DNA of 22,496 nt from REEB481 sp044360435. Lineage in GTDB: Bacteria > Bacteroidota > Bacteroidia > NS11-12g > UBA955. The notes under the pieces are model-generated. The model had not been told where the DNA came from. It saw only the letters and a list, made by a program, of their open reading frames with translations, and ran no database searches. Of the stretch, positions 8,126 to 14,688 are shown in pieces (the first letter of the stretch is position 1; each line of letters opens with the position of its first letter). Both the position numbers and the translations under genes were made by a program. Location of the stretch: contig JBIKKI010000023.1 in assembly GCA_044360435.1 (NCBI GenBank), forward strand, positions 1 to 22,496, read 5' to 3'.

Positions 8126-8887
8126 ATGACCGAACGGGTACCCGAACATTTATTCAGCGAAGCTCACTATTTGGGACGCCCGGCCGACGCCGACGACCTG
8201 ATCATCCGCCGCAGGGTGGCACTGACCCGTGCCTGGAAAGGTTTCTGCAACCCCGAAGCTCAACTGTTGGAAATTGGTTGCGGAAATGGTGCTTCACTGA
8301 TGTTGCTGCACCAAGACTTCAAATCCTGCCTTGGCGTAGAACTTTTTCCCGAACATGAAGCGGTTTTTCAACAGCTGAAAACTTCATACAGGGCTGACAA
8401 TTGTCATTTTCAGAAACACAACATTGAACAGACACCGGTATCAGGCAATTACTCGAGGCTGATCAGTTTTGAAGTCATTGAACACCTGCGGACTGAAGAT
8501 GCGGTAGCAAACTATTTCAAGTCTCTGCAACCCGGTGGCATGGCGGTTTTCAGTGTTCCAAACAAATGGTGGATTTTCGAAACCCATGGAGCAAAACTCC
8601 CTTTGCTTCCCTGGAACCGCGTTCCTTTCTTTTCCTGGTTGCCCCGACCGCTGCACGAACGCTGGGCAAATGCGCGCATCTACACCCGAAGACGCATTGT
8701 CAAACTGTTGGAAAAGCATGGATTTGAAGTGCAGGATACCGCTTATGTAACTGCGCCACTGGATGTATTGAAAAACGGTGCCCTGAAAAGATTTCTGCAG
8801 CGTTACGTGTTCCGTGGAGATACCACCAATATTCCTTTCCTGAGCACCAGCATCCTGGTGAAAGCCATCAGGCCTGCGGATTCATAA
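8126..8887 (+). CDS. Class I SAM-dependent methyltransferase
   Basis: 253 residues from ATG 8126. The Rossmann methyltransferase motifs are in order: motif I LLEIGCGNGAS (47-57), an acidic end of strand 2 at GVELF (70-74), SFEVIEHL (114-121, like the EVIEHV of UbiG/Methyltransf_11/23 proteins), LQPGGMAVFSVPN (135-146). After this comes an aromatic- and proline-rich stretch with a hydrophobic patch, PWNRVPFFSWLPRPLHERW, typical of methyltransferases in sugar or lipid gene neighbourhoods. The C-terminal TRRRIVKLLEKHGFEV is common in this class. The acceptor is unknown; O-methylation of a sugar or lipid is only a contextual guess. Its 3' end overlaps the opposite-strand hypothetical gene by 20 bp. 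Confidence 0.88.
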   Translation: MTERVPEHLFSEAHYLGRPADADDLIIRRRVALTRAWKGFCNPEAQLLEIGCGNGASLMLLHQDFKSCLGVELFPEHEAVFQQLKTSYRADNCHFQKHNIEQTPVSGNYSRLISFEVIEHLRTEDAVANYFKSLQPGGMAVFSVPNKWWIFETHGAKLPLLPWNRVPFFSWLPRPLHERWANARIYTRRRIVKLLEKHGFEVQDTAYVTAPLDVLKNGALKRFLQRYVFRGDTTNIPFLSTSILVKAIRPADS

Positions 8888-9125
8888 AATCATACCCTTT
8901 GCGGCTCAGCCGATAACGGTACAGACGCAAATCATCAACATCATAAAAAACCGCAGCTCCGGCTTCCGCTGGAACAGCTACTACCAGACGGTGGTGCAGC
9001 AAATGACGTAAAATATCGCCCAGAATATTTTCGGGAATGCGTAGTTCCTCCAACAGAGATTCAAAGTGTTCCGGGAAAATCAATCGCGACAGCACCTGTC
9101 GCTCCAGCGCGTCCGGCTCGTACAT
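8868..9125 (-). CDS. Small hypothetical protein, winged-helix-like
   Basis: 85 residues from ATG 9125, not recognised as a named family. The N-terminal part is helical (ALERQVLSRLIF, FESLLEELRI, NILGDILRHLLHHRLVVAV). It is followed by a beta-hairpin-like segment and ends LYRYRLSRKGYDFM, which recalls the wing and final helix of winged-helix DNA-binding domains of the type Y-x-L-T-x-K-G. Function as a regulator is an inference. It is the last gene of the panD-led operon, 44 bp after the GT2 gene, and its 3' end overlaps the methyltransferase end by 20 bp. Confidence 0.6.
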   Translation of the reverse strand: MYEPDALERQVLSRLIFPEHFESLLEELRIPENILGDILRHLLHHRLVVAVPAEAGAAVFYDVDDLRLYRYRLSRKGYDFMNPQA

Positions 9126-9169
9126 GGTTCAAAGGTACAAACAATCGATGCAGCCTCAGGAAGGATGGA

Positions 9170-10306
9170 TCATCCGTACGCCCGCCCTTTCCAGTGGAAG
9201 CGCAGCCGCAGCATTCGGGCCAACGCAATCAACACGGGATACGCAGTTTGAAACAGCTGAAACGAAAGCAATTCCGAGGTGCGAAAATCCATTCCGAAAA
9301 ACGGCGTGATTCGTTTGAAATAGACATACTCTGCACCCAATTTAAGCAGCCATGTACCCACGATAAGCGCGCACACAGGCAAACCTTCAAAAAACAACAG
9401 GGGCAAAACACAAAGCAGCGCGGCATACCACAACACCAAAGCGCTTCGGAAGATGCGCACGGCCATGCCTTGCATGCGGCCCTTTGAAGCCCAGCGCAGT
9501 CGTTGCATTAAAAAAGCCATCATATCTGCTGCGGGAGCCGTGTGCACCAAAGCTTCGGGATGTCTGCAGAAACCAACCGATCCCGGATGTTTTGCAGCAA
9601 CGGCGCGCATCAACAACTCGTCATCACCACCGGGCAGATGACGATGGGCTTCATAAGCACCCAAAGCTTCCCACACATCGCGGTAGAACATCAGCGACGC
9701 ACCGTTGCACATGGTGGGTCTTCCCAGGCGAAGCGTGACAGCGCCAAACACCACCAGGCCGGCATGTTCCAGGGCCTGAAATCGACGTAAAAACGAAGTC
9801 CCCTGTTCCAGAGCCACCGGGCCGCAAACCATTTTCAGTTGCTTTTGGACGAGCGTGGCTGCCATGAGCTGAAGCCATGCTGAACCTCCGCAACTGTCGG
9901 CATCTGTAAGCAGACATACATCGGCGGCACCCGCCCGGATGGCGGCGGTTAGGGCCGCTTTTTTTCCATGTTCGCCGGAATCAGGCTCCACGAGGTGGAG
10001 CGGCATTTCAGGATGTTCCTGTTGAAACTGTCTGACGATCTGCACGGAACGGTCGTTGCTGTGGTCGTCGGCAAGCACAAACCGAACCTCATAACCCTGC
10101 GTATCCAGGCCATGCCACCAGCGAAGGAGGGCGGGCAATCGGGCCTCTTCATTGCGGAAGGCCGCCACCACAGCGATGCTCAACGGAGCTTGTTCATGCA
10201 CTTTGGGCGGAAGCGGAGTCCAACGCGACCAGATGCGCCCTGCGCTTACAAAAAGTAAGGCATACCCTAATGCGGGCACCAGCAAAATCCAAAAAAAGAG
10301 CATCAT
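9170..10306 (-). CDS. Membrane-bound GT2 glycosyltransferase (processive type, QxxRW)
   Basis: 378 residues from ATG 10306, chosen because it overlaps the previous stop as ATGA; the frame extends to 10378 but that would lie inside the upstream gene. One N-terminal TM helix (about 2-24) is followed by the GT-A domain: LSIAVVAAFRNEE (43-55), LADDHSND (78-85), LLTDADS (132-138, DxD), LPGGDDELL (224-232) and QRLRW (268-272, the QxxRW motif of processive enzymes). Two to three TM helices follow (about 285-375). This layout is like the cellulose-synthase/hyaluronan-synthase-type and ceramide- or dolichol-glucosyltransferase-like GT2 proteins. It probably transfers a sugar to a membrane acceptor. 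With two flippase-like proteins and RfaE2 in the same operon, envelope glycolipid or polysaccharide synthesis is the likely context. Confidence 0.88.
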   Translation of the reverse strand: MMLFFWILLVPALGYALLFVSAGRIWSRWTPLPPKVHEQAPLSIAVVAAFRNEEARLPALLRWWHGLDTQGYEVRFVLADDHSNDRSVQIVRQFQQEHPEMPLHLVEPDSGEHGKKAALTAAIRAGAADVCLLTDADSCGGSAWLQLMAATLVQKQLKMVCGPVALEQGTSFLRRFQALEHAGLVVFGAVTLRLGRPTMCNGASLMFYRDVWEALGAYEAHRHLPGGDDELLMRAVAAKHPGSVGFCRHPEALVHTAPAADMMAFLMQRLRWASKGRMQGMAVRIFRSALVLWYAALLCVLPLLFFEGLPVCALIVGTWLLKLGAEYVYFKRITPFFGMDFRTSELLSFQLFQTAYPVLIALARMLRLRFHWKGRAYG

Positions 10307-11208
10307 CGCAAACGCTGTTGCAATATGGCAAAAAGTCCTGCAAGTGCGGGCAGCAATACATTGAAGAGGTATATGCACAGTGCTGCAGCGGTGAGGGCCA
10401 AATCGTTGCCGGCCGGAATCACCATCATGGGCACGGCCACGCGTACACCCACATCAACGACTGCGATGGATGGAAAGAAACTTTGAATGAAGAATATAAG
10501 CGCAACACTCATCCATGCTGTTCCGAGGTCGGACAAGACGCCAAAATGCAACAGAAGTAAGGCATAGGTGCTGCTGAATACCAGATAACGCAATGCTGAG
10601 ATGCTGCAGATGAAGGCCATGCTGCCCCAGCTGAGCACACGCACACGTTCCAGTGCATCCTGGATTTTTCCGGAAGCGCGTGCCGGCATCCTACCTGTTC
10701 GGTGCAGCCAAACAGCAATCACCGCAAACAACATTATAAATGCCGGCGCCAGTGTTTTTGCTGCGGGCGGCAATAAATCCGGCAGGAACCAGCCAGCAAA
10801 CAGTCCGCAGATGATGGTTACCAGCATTTGGGTCATACTTCCAAATACCGATAATGCGGCTGCGGCGATGCGCTGTTCCGGCTTCACCCACATTAGGCGA
10901 CCGATGTATTCACCTATCCGGAAGGGAATGATGTTGCTCACAGCGGCTCCGGCCAGGGTTCCGCGGGTTGCTTCGCCAAGCGTGCATTTCTGGAGGTGTT
11001 GCAAGAGTTTGCGCCATTTGATTGATTCAAGGAACCAGTTGAGCGCTGAAGCGATCAGCAACAACGGCCAGATCCAGACACTTTGAGCGGAAACCATCTG
11101 CAGCAGTTGCAACGGATCGGGAAAGCCTTTCAGTTCGCGCAGCATCAGCCATGCGAAACTCAACACAAAAAGCAGGCGCAGGATTTGCCAGAAGCGCTTC
11201 CTGTTCAT
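10303..11208 (-). CDS. Flippase-like / LPG-synthase-TM family membrane protein (copy 2)
   Basis: 301 residues from ATG 11208, which overlaps the rfaE2 stop as ATGA. It is polytopic, with about seven or eight hydrophobic helices starting at residues 10-25 and ending near 290. The segments ALNWFLESIKWRKLL (54-68), GAAVSNIIPFRIGEYIGRL and the late helix LIFFIQSFFPSIAVVDVGVR resemble the UPF0104 / lysylphosphatidylglycerol-synthase TM family (PF03706). Members of that family are annotated as flippase-like, and some move or present lipids. The soluble aminoacyl-transferase domain of MprF is absent, so lysyl-PG synthesis is not implied. It is more divergent than the other copy (11686-12702) in the same operon. 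Confidence 0.75.
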   Translation of the reverse strand: MNRKRFWQILRLLFVLSFAWLMLRELKGFPDPLQLLQMVSAQSVWIWPLLLIASALNWFLESIKWRKLLQHLQKCTLGEATRGTLAGAAVSNIIPFRIGEYIGRLMWVKPEQRIAAAALSVFGSMTQMLVTIICGLFAGWFLPDLLPPAAKTLAPAFIMLFAVIAVWLHRTGRMPARASGKIQDALERVRVLSWGSMAFICSISALRYLVFSSTYALLLLHFGVLSDLGTAWMSVALIFFIQSFFPSIAVVDVGVRVAVPMMVIPAGNDLALTAAALCIYLFNVLLPALAGLFAILQQRLR

Positions 11209-11708
11209 GCGCCTCCCTGATGGGCCTGAAGGATTTTCTGTTCGATGGCGGTGGTTGAATAGCCTGGAAGAAATGGGATGGTGAGGATTTTTCCACCACG
11301 GGCCGTTACCACGTCATAACCCACGATGGCCTCGGGTTGATAGTCCGCACCTTTCACCAACACATCGGGACCGATTTCACGAATCAACTCCAGCGGTGTG
11401 GGTTCTCCGAAAAGAACCACCGCCCCGACCGATGCCAGTGCGGCAAGCACCTGGGCCCTTGCATCTTCGTTTTGAATGGGACGGGAAGGCGATTTATCCA
11501 GTCCCCGAACACTTTGATCGGTATTGAGTCCAACCACCAGCACGTCGCCCAGCAGTGAAGCTTCTTCGAGGTAACGGACGTGGCCGGGATGCAGCAGATC
11601 GAAACAACCATTGGTGAACACGATGCGTTTGCCTTCGGCATGCAGTTGTGCGCCAAGCGCTGCCGCCGCTTCACGAGGGATGATTTTATCCAGGATGCGT
11701 TGTTTCAT
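11205..11708 (-). CDS. rfaE2: D-glycero-beta-D-manno-heptose 1-phosphate adenylyltransferase
   Basis: 167 residues. A nucleotidyltransferase of the cytidylyltransferase-like superfamily, with FTNGCFDLLHPGHVRYLEEA (31-50; HPGH at 40-43), VVGLNTDQSVR, VLVKGADY and a C-terminal GYSTT segment. The sequence corresponds to the C-terminal domain of E. coli HldE/RfaE. It forms ADP-heptose from heptose-1-phosphate and ATP for lipopolysaccharide core or other heptose-containing glycans. The N-terminal kinase domain of HldE is absent, so the kinase must be encoded elsewhere, as is common. It overlaps both neighbours (23 bp with the upstream gene, 4 bp with the downstream one), so translation is probably coupled. 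The alternative of a glycerol-3-P or FAD-synthase-like enzyme is less likely given the length and VKGADY. Confidence 0.9.
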   Translation of the reverse strand: MKQRILDKIIPREAAAALGAQLHAEGKRIVFTNGCFDLLHPGHVRYLEEASLLGDVLVVGLNTDQSVRGLDKSPSRPIQNEDARAQVLAALASVGAVVLFGEPTPLELIREIGPDVLVKGADYQPEAIVGYDVVTARGGKILTIPFLPGYSTTAIEQKILQAHQGGA

Positions 11709-12702
11709 CGTTGTTTTTATTGAACTTCTGCATCATCATCCAAAACCAGAAATAGGCGATGCCGCCTGTGATGAGGATGAGGATGTTGTTGAAGGCGAGG
11801 TTGAGCAGTGCGTAGTTGGCCGCATCCTGAGCTGCAATGCCATACACCTGTTCAATACCGTGTGCAATGGGAAACACAATGCCCAATCCGGCTGGCGCGG
11901 GAATACTGATTCCAATGGCCGAGAACAGAACGATGCTCAGCCCTGCAGTGGGCCAAAGGTGGGAAGTAGCCGGCAAGGCCTGCATGAGCATCCATGCTGA
12001 AAGTGCATAGCAAAACCAAATACCGATGCTGCTGAGGATGAATTGAACGGGCTGTTGCAACTGCAAAATGCTGCGCAAACCACTGAACAGTTTGTGTATC
12101 AGGCCATCGCCATCTGTTTCGGTTTTTTGCTCTTTTTTTCGGGAAAGCAGATAAACAGCCAGGGACAAAAGCGCCAGTGCTGCGGCGGCCGCAAGCAGAA
12201 TACCGGTGGCTCCGAGTTTCCCGTACACCGGCTGCCACAGGTGTTCCTGAACATACCCGAAGAGGTATTTAAATTCAAAAAGCAATGCCGCAGCGAACAT
12301 GAACCCGAGCAGAAGTACATCCACAATGCGTTCTGTGATGACCGTTCCCAGCAAAGTGGCGACCGGTACACGTTCAGAGCGCGAAAGCATGGCGCAGCGA
12401 AGCAGTTCACCGCCGCGGGATGTGCCGGCATTGACCAGATAAGCACTGAGAACCGCCAGAAAACTGCGCAGGTTGTTCATACGGAAGCCCAGCGGCTGCA
12501 GTAGGTAATTCCAGCGATAAGCGCGGAGAAAATGCGCAAGCAACGTAATACAGGATGCGCCAAGAATCCAGCCTAAGCGTGCGCCTGTGAGTGCCTTCCA
12601 TGAAGCCCGAAGATCCACTTTCTGCAGGATGAGCCAAAGCAAGAGCAGCGCCAACAGCAGGAAGACAAGGTTCAATAAAATTTTCCGGTGGACTGGTTTC
12701 AC
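11686..12702 (-). CDS. Flippase-like / LPG-synthase-TM family membrane protein (copy 1)
   Basis: 338 residues from a GTG start at 12702, overlapping the panD stop as GTGA. It is polytopic: an N-terminal helix (about 8-27), then about seven more, with a charged cytosolic stretch RKKEQKTETDGDG about residue 190. Family signatures of UPF0104/PF03706 are clear: FLRAYRWNYLLQPLG (58-72), NAGTSRGGELLRCAML with the conserved R-G-E-hydrophobic-R, TVITERIVDVLLLG, and SIPAPAGLGIVFPI in a late helix. It lacks the MprF synthase domain. The role is probably lipid or lipid-linked sugar handling, but the substrate is unknown. Its 3' end runs 23 bp into rfaE2. Confidence 0.85.
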   Translation of the reverse strand: MKPVHRKILLNLVFLLLALLLLWLILQKVDLRASWKALTGARLGWILGASCITLLAHFLRAYRWNYLLQPLGFRMNNLRSFLAVLSAYLVNAGTSRGGELLRCAMLSRSERVPVATLLGTVITERIVDVLLLGFMFAAALLFEFKYLFGYVQEHLWQPVYGKLGATGILLAAAAALALLSLAVYLLSRKKEQKTETDGDGLIHKLFSGLRSILQLQQPVQFILSSIGIWFCYALSAWMLMQALPATSHLWPTAGLSIVLFSAIGISIPAPAGLGIVFPIAHGIEQVYGIAAQDAANYALLNLAFNNILILITGGIAYFWFWMMMQKFNKNNDETTHPG

Positions 12703-13046
12703 ACCAATTTATTTTGACGGTCGGGAAACAGGTTTTTCGGTTGATGCAGATCTGCTTCTTCCGGAGTCATCAGGCCAAAAGTCATGATGATGAGTTCATC
12801 ACCTACCTGACCTTTTCGCGCTGCGGCGCCATTTAAACCAATGATGCCGGAACCGCGTTCACCCGGGATGATGTAGGTTTCAAATCGCTCGCCATTGTTG
12901 TTGTTGACGATCAGCACCTTTTGATTGGGCCGCATGCCACAAGCATCCACCAGATCCATGTCGATGGTGATGCTCCCCGTGTAGTTTAATTCTGTTTGCG
13001 TAAGACGAACGTTGTGGATTTTGGCCAGCAGGACTTCGATGAACAT
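12699..13046 (-). CDS. panD: Aspartate 1-decarboxylase (pyruvoyl enzyme)
   Basis: 115 residues. It converts L-aspartate to beta-alanine for pantothenate and CoA synthesis. The self-processing site is Gly24-Ser25 in YTGSITID, the same position as in E. coli; Ser25 becomes the pyruvoyl group. K9, R54 in the GERFETYIIPGERGSG region and N72-GAAAR (NGAAAR) are in place. Length is slightly short of the E. coli enzyme (126). ATG 13046 is the only sensible start. It is the first gene of a six-gene minus-strand operon, linked to the flippase-like gene by a 4-bp overlap. A perfect -7 box lies 11 bp upstream. Confidence 0.96.
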   Translation of the reverse strand: MFIEVLLAKIHNVRLTQTELNYTGSITIDMDLVDACGMRPNQKVLIVNNNNGERFETYIIPGERGSGIIGLNGAAARKGQVGDELIIMTFGLMTPEEADLHQPKNLFPDRQNKLV

Positions 13047-13057
13047 GATTTGGGCTT

Positions 13058-13065
13058 CAAAGATA
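13058..13065 (-). promoter_or_regulatory. -7 box of the panD operon
   Basis: On the minus strand TATCTTTG is a perfect TAnnTTTG box 11 bp before the panD ATG. No TTG is found at the usual -33 spacing. A second, divergent box (13128-13135) serves the lipoprotein gene in the same 106-bp region. Confidence 0.6.
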
Positions 13066-13127
13066 GCAAGAGCAGTTTGATGAACGCCTCACATTACTGC
13101 TTTAGCATCAAACTAACAATACATTTC

Positions 13128-13135
13128 TATATTTG
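13128..13135 (+). promoter_or_regulatory. -7 box of the lipoprotein gene
   Basis: TATATTTG, followed by C, is a perfect TAnnTTTG box 17 bp upstream of the ATG at 13153. No TTG at the -33 spacing. Confidence 0.6.
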
Positions 13136-13152
13136 CTTTGTCTAACATTCCG

Positions 13153-13659
13153 ATGAAATTCTTAAACCTCTCTTTCATGCTGCCCGTCCTTTTGTTGGCC
13201 GGATGCGCGGGTAAAACCAAAACCCTGGAACACGAAATCAGTCTGCCCTTCACCTGCTCGGGCCCCATTTTTGAAGGCAGCAACACGGCAGCTCCTGAAT
13301 TTAAGAACTTTATGGACTCCTTGTTGAAGGCCAATGGTCTAAAGGCTGAACAAGTGCAATCGGTAAAGTTGGTTTCGGCCACGATGAGCACGGAAGACAG
13401 TTCAGGATTTGATGCAACAGGTACGGCTACGGTGAGCATGTCGACGCCGAAAGCCAAAATGCAGGAAGTAGCCGTACTGAATCCGATTGCCAAAGGCAGC
13501 AAGAGTATCACCCTGAAAACCTCAGATGAGCGGGAACTGCGGGAGTACTTTTCAGAGCAGAACATCAGCATGGTTTGCGACCTGAACTTCGGTGCAGACC
13601 GTGATGCCGATTTTCATTTGAAAGGAAACTTTCGCTTTCGCATCACTGTTAAAGAATAA
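13153..13659 (+). CDS. Small lipoprotein of unknown function
   Basis: 168 residues from ATG 13153; an in-frame TTG at 13138 is less likely. The signal peptide ends in the lipobox LLLAGC with Cys18 as the lipidation site, so it is probably anchored in the inner or outer membrane facing the periplasm. The mature part has no recognised domain. It contains a helix-like segment (EFKNFMDSLLKANGLKAEQV), then beta-rich repeats (VQSVKLVSATMST, SITLKTSDERELREYFSEQ) and ends in an amphipathic strand (KGNFRFRITVKE). It is followed after 22 bp by the DUF2147 gene and is probably co-transcribed with it. Confidence 0.85.
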   Translation: MKFLNLSFMLPVLLLAGCAGKTKTLEHEISLPFTCSGPIFEGSNTAAPEFKNFMDSLLKANGLKAEQVQSVKLVSATMSTEDSSGFDATGTATVSMSTPKAKMQEVAVLNPIAKGSKSITLKTSDERELREYFSEQNISMVCDLNFGADRDADFHLKGNFRFRITVKE

Positions 13660-13681
13660 TATCAACTCCTAAAATCTTCAA

Positions 13682-14140
13682 ATGATCATGAACCTCAAAA
13701 ACATCTGCCTCAGCATTCTGAGCATCGGCCTGCTGGCATCGTTCAGCCCCGCCGATGATGGCGACAGACTCATTGGCGTATGGGAACCCAGCAACGGCAA
13801 AGCCCGCGTGAAAGTGGAGAAAATTGCCGGCAAGTATTACGGTAAGATTGTGTGGCTGCGCGAACCTATTGACCCACAGACCAAGCTTCCCAAGGTGGAC
13901 AAGAACAATCCTGATGTAAACATGCGCAGCGTACCCTTGAAAGGGTACCGCATGCTGAAAGACTTCACTTATAAAGGCAGCAATGAATGGTCAGATGGAA
14001 CCATCTACGACCCGGAGAACGGCAGTACTTACAACTGCGTGATTAAAATGAAAGATGCCAATACGCTGGATATCCGCGGGTATATTGGCATTCAGACCTT
14101 CGGCCGCACCGATGTGTGGAAGCGTTTGAAGGTGAATTAA
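13682..14140 (+). CDS. DUF2147 domain-containing secreted protein
   Basis: 152 residues from ATG 13682; a second ATG at 13688 would give 150. A signal peptide covers about residues 1-24 (hydrophobic SILSIGLLASF, then SPADD). The mature part matches the DUF2147 family: DRLIGVWEPSNGKARVKVEK, YYGKIVWLREP, KGYRMLKDFTY, WSDGTIYDPENGSTYNC, LDIRGYIG and FGRTDVWKR. The family is a periplasmic beta-barrel of unknown function, common in Bacteroidota and Proteobacteria. It lies 22 bp after the lipoprotein gene. A long palindrome lies 18 bp after its stop. Confidence 0.92.
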   Translation: MIMNLKNICLSILSIGLLASFSPADDGDRLIGVWEPSNGKARVKVEKIAGKYYGKIVWLREPIDPQTKLPKVDKNNPDVNMRSVPLKGYRMLKDFTYKGSNEWSDGTIYDPENGSTYNCVIKMKDANTLDIRGYIGIQTFGRTDVWKRLKVN

Positions 14141-14158
14141 GTGTTGCCCTGCCTACCC

Positions 14159-14190
14159 TGCCTGCCCACGGTTTAAACCGTGGGCAGGCA
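14159..14190. repeat. Perfect 32-nt palindrome centred on GGTTTAAACC
   Basis: Left arm TGCCTGCCCACGGTTT (14159-14174) is the exact reverse complement of 14175-14190. There is no loop and no T-tract on either side. It sits 18 bp after the DUF2147 stop and 20 bp before the end of the degraded minus-strand frame, so it lies between convergent ends. A related 40-nt palindrome is at 18498-18537. It could work as a bidirectional terminator or be a REP-like mobile palindrome; the sequence does not decide. Confidence 0.9.
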
Positions 14191-14210
14191 ATTGTTATCC
14201 TTATCTGATT

Positions 14211-14510
14211 TTATTCTTTAATACGATTTTCTGCACTCATGGCTTGTATACAGGCTTCAACCGTTTTCAGAAGCATCCCCAGGGAAATAGCCTCCTTTAC
14301 ATCCACGGACCAATGACCCACCAAGCATATCACTTTTCTTGTCGATGATAAACATGGCCGGATGTTCCATGTTTCTTTTCACCATACAATCCATAAACCG
14401 CATCCAACCACCGGATGTCAGAATAATCTGACGCCTTTACCACTGCACATCTGCCTTGAACGGGCGTAACAAGCAGTATCGGTTTATTTACTTAAAACGA
14501 ACACCTTCAT
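14211..14510 (-). pseudogene. Candidate degraded small gene with two frameshifts
   Basis: On the minus strand an ATG at 14510 begins MKVFVLSK and stops. A different frame continues NKPILLVTPVQGRCAVVKASDYSDIRWLDAVYGLY as far as VYHRQEK and a stop. The first frame resumes with KVICLVGHWSVDVKEAISLGMLLKT and ends NRIKE with TAA at 14211. Start and end are in the same frame across 300 nt, as expected for a gene of about 99 codons disrupted by two compensating-sign indels. Family not recognised. The alternative is non-coding DNA in which protein-like segments occur by chance. No intact gene covers 14141-14688; apart from this segment, the palindrome and an AT-rich leader I see nothing there. Confidence 0.4.
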
Positions 14511-14535
14511 GGCTCCATGAGCACAGAAAAACACA

Positions 14536-14688
14536 TTGCGTCATTTTAGCTGCATCAAACTACACTCCCGATTTGTTACATCCAAACTGCAGCATGTTAC
14601 ATATACAAACATTTATTAAATTCATAATTTATTCATTTGACTTTTTCAAATTCATGCTTATTATTACATAAACAAACACTCCTTCATC
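14536..14688 (+). promoter_or_regulatory. AT-rich leader of the three-gene metal-hydrolase operon
   Basis: This stretch is much richer in A/T than its surroundings. It contains the octamer AAATTCAT twice, 30 bp apart (14618-14625 and 14648-14655), and TTCATTTG at 14632-14639, five of the six fixed positions of a Bacteroidota -7 box. It is the only upstream region available to the operon starting at 14689. Promoter placement is tentative. Confidence 0.35.

Noticed and set aside
10307..10378. Longer N-terminus of the membrane GT2
   Set aside because: It lies within the preceding flippase-like gene. The ATGA overlap at 10306-10303 is the same junction type as elsewhere in the operon.
10303..12702. 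MprF lysylphosphatidylglycerol synthase activity for the two PF03706-type proteins
   Set aside because: Neither protein carries the C-terminal aminoacyl-transferase domain needed for lysyl-PG synthesis; only the transmembrane part is present.
14159..14190. CRISPR repeat or array
   Set aside because: Only one copy is here and one diverged relative lies 4.3 kb away; there are no regularly spaced spacers and no cas genes.
14159..14190. Classical intrinsic terminator
   Set aside because: The hairpin is strong, but neither side has a T-tract, and it has no unpaired loop in the DNA. A terminator role stays possible but is not shown.
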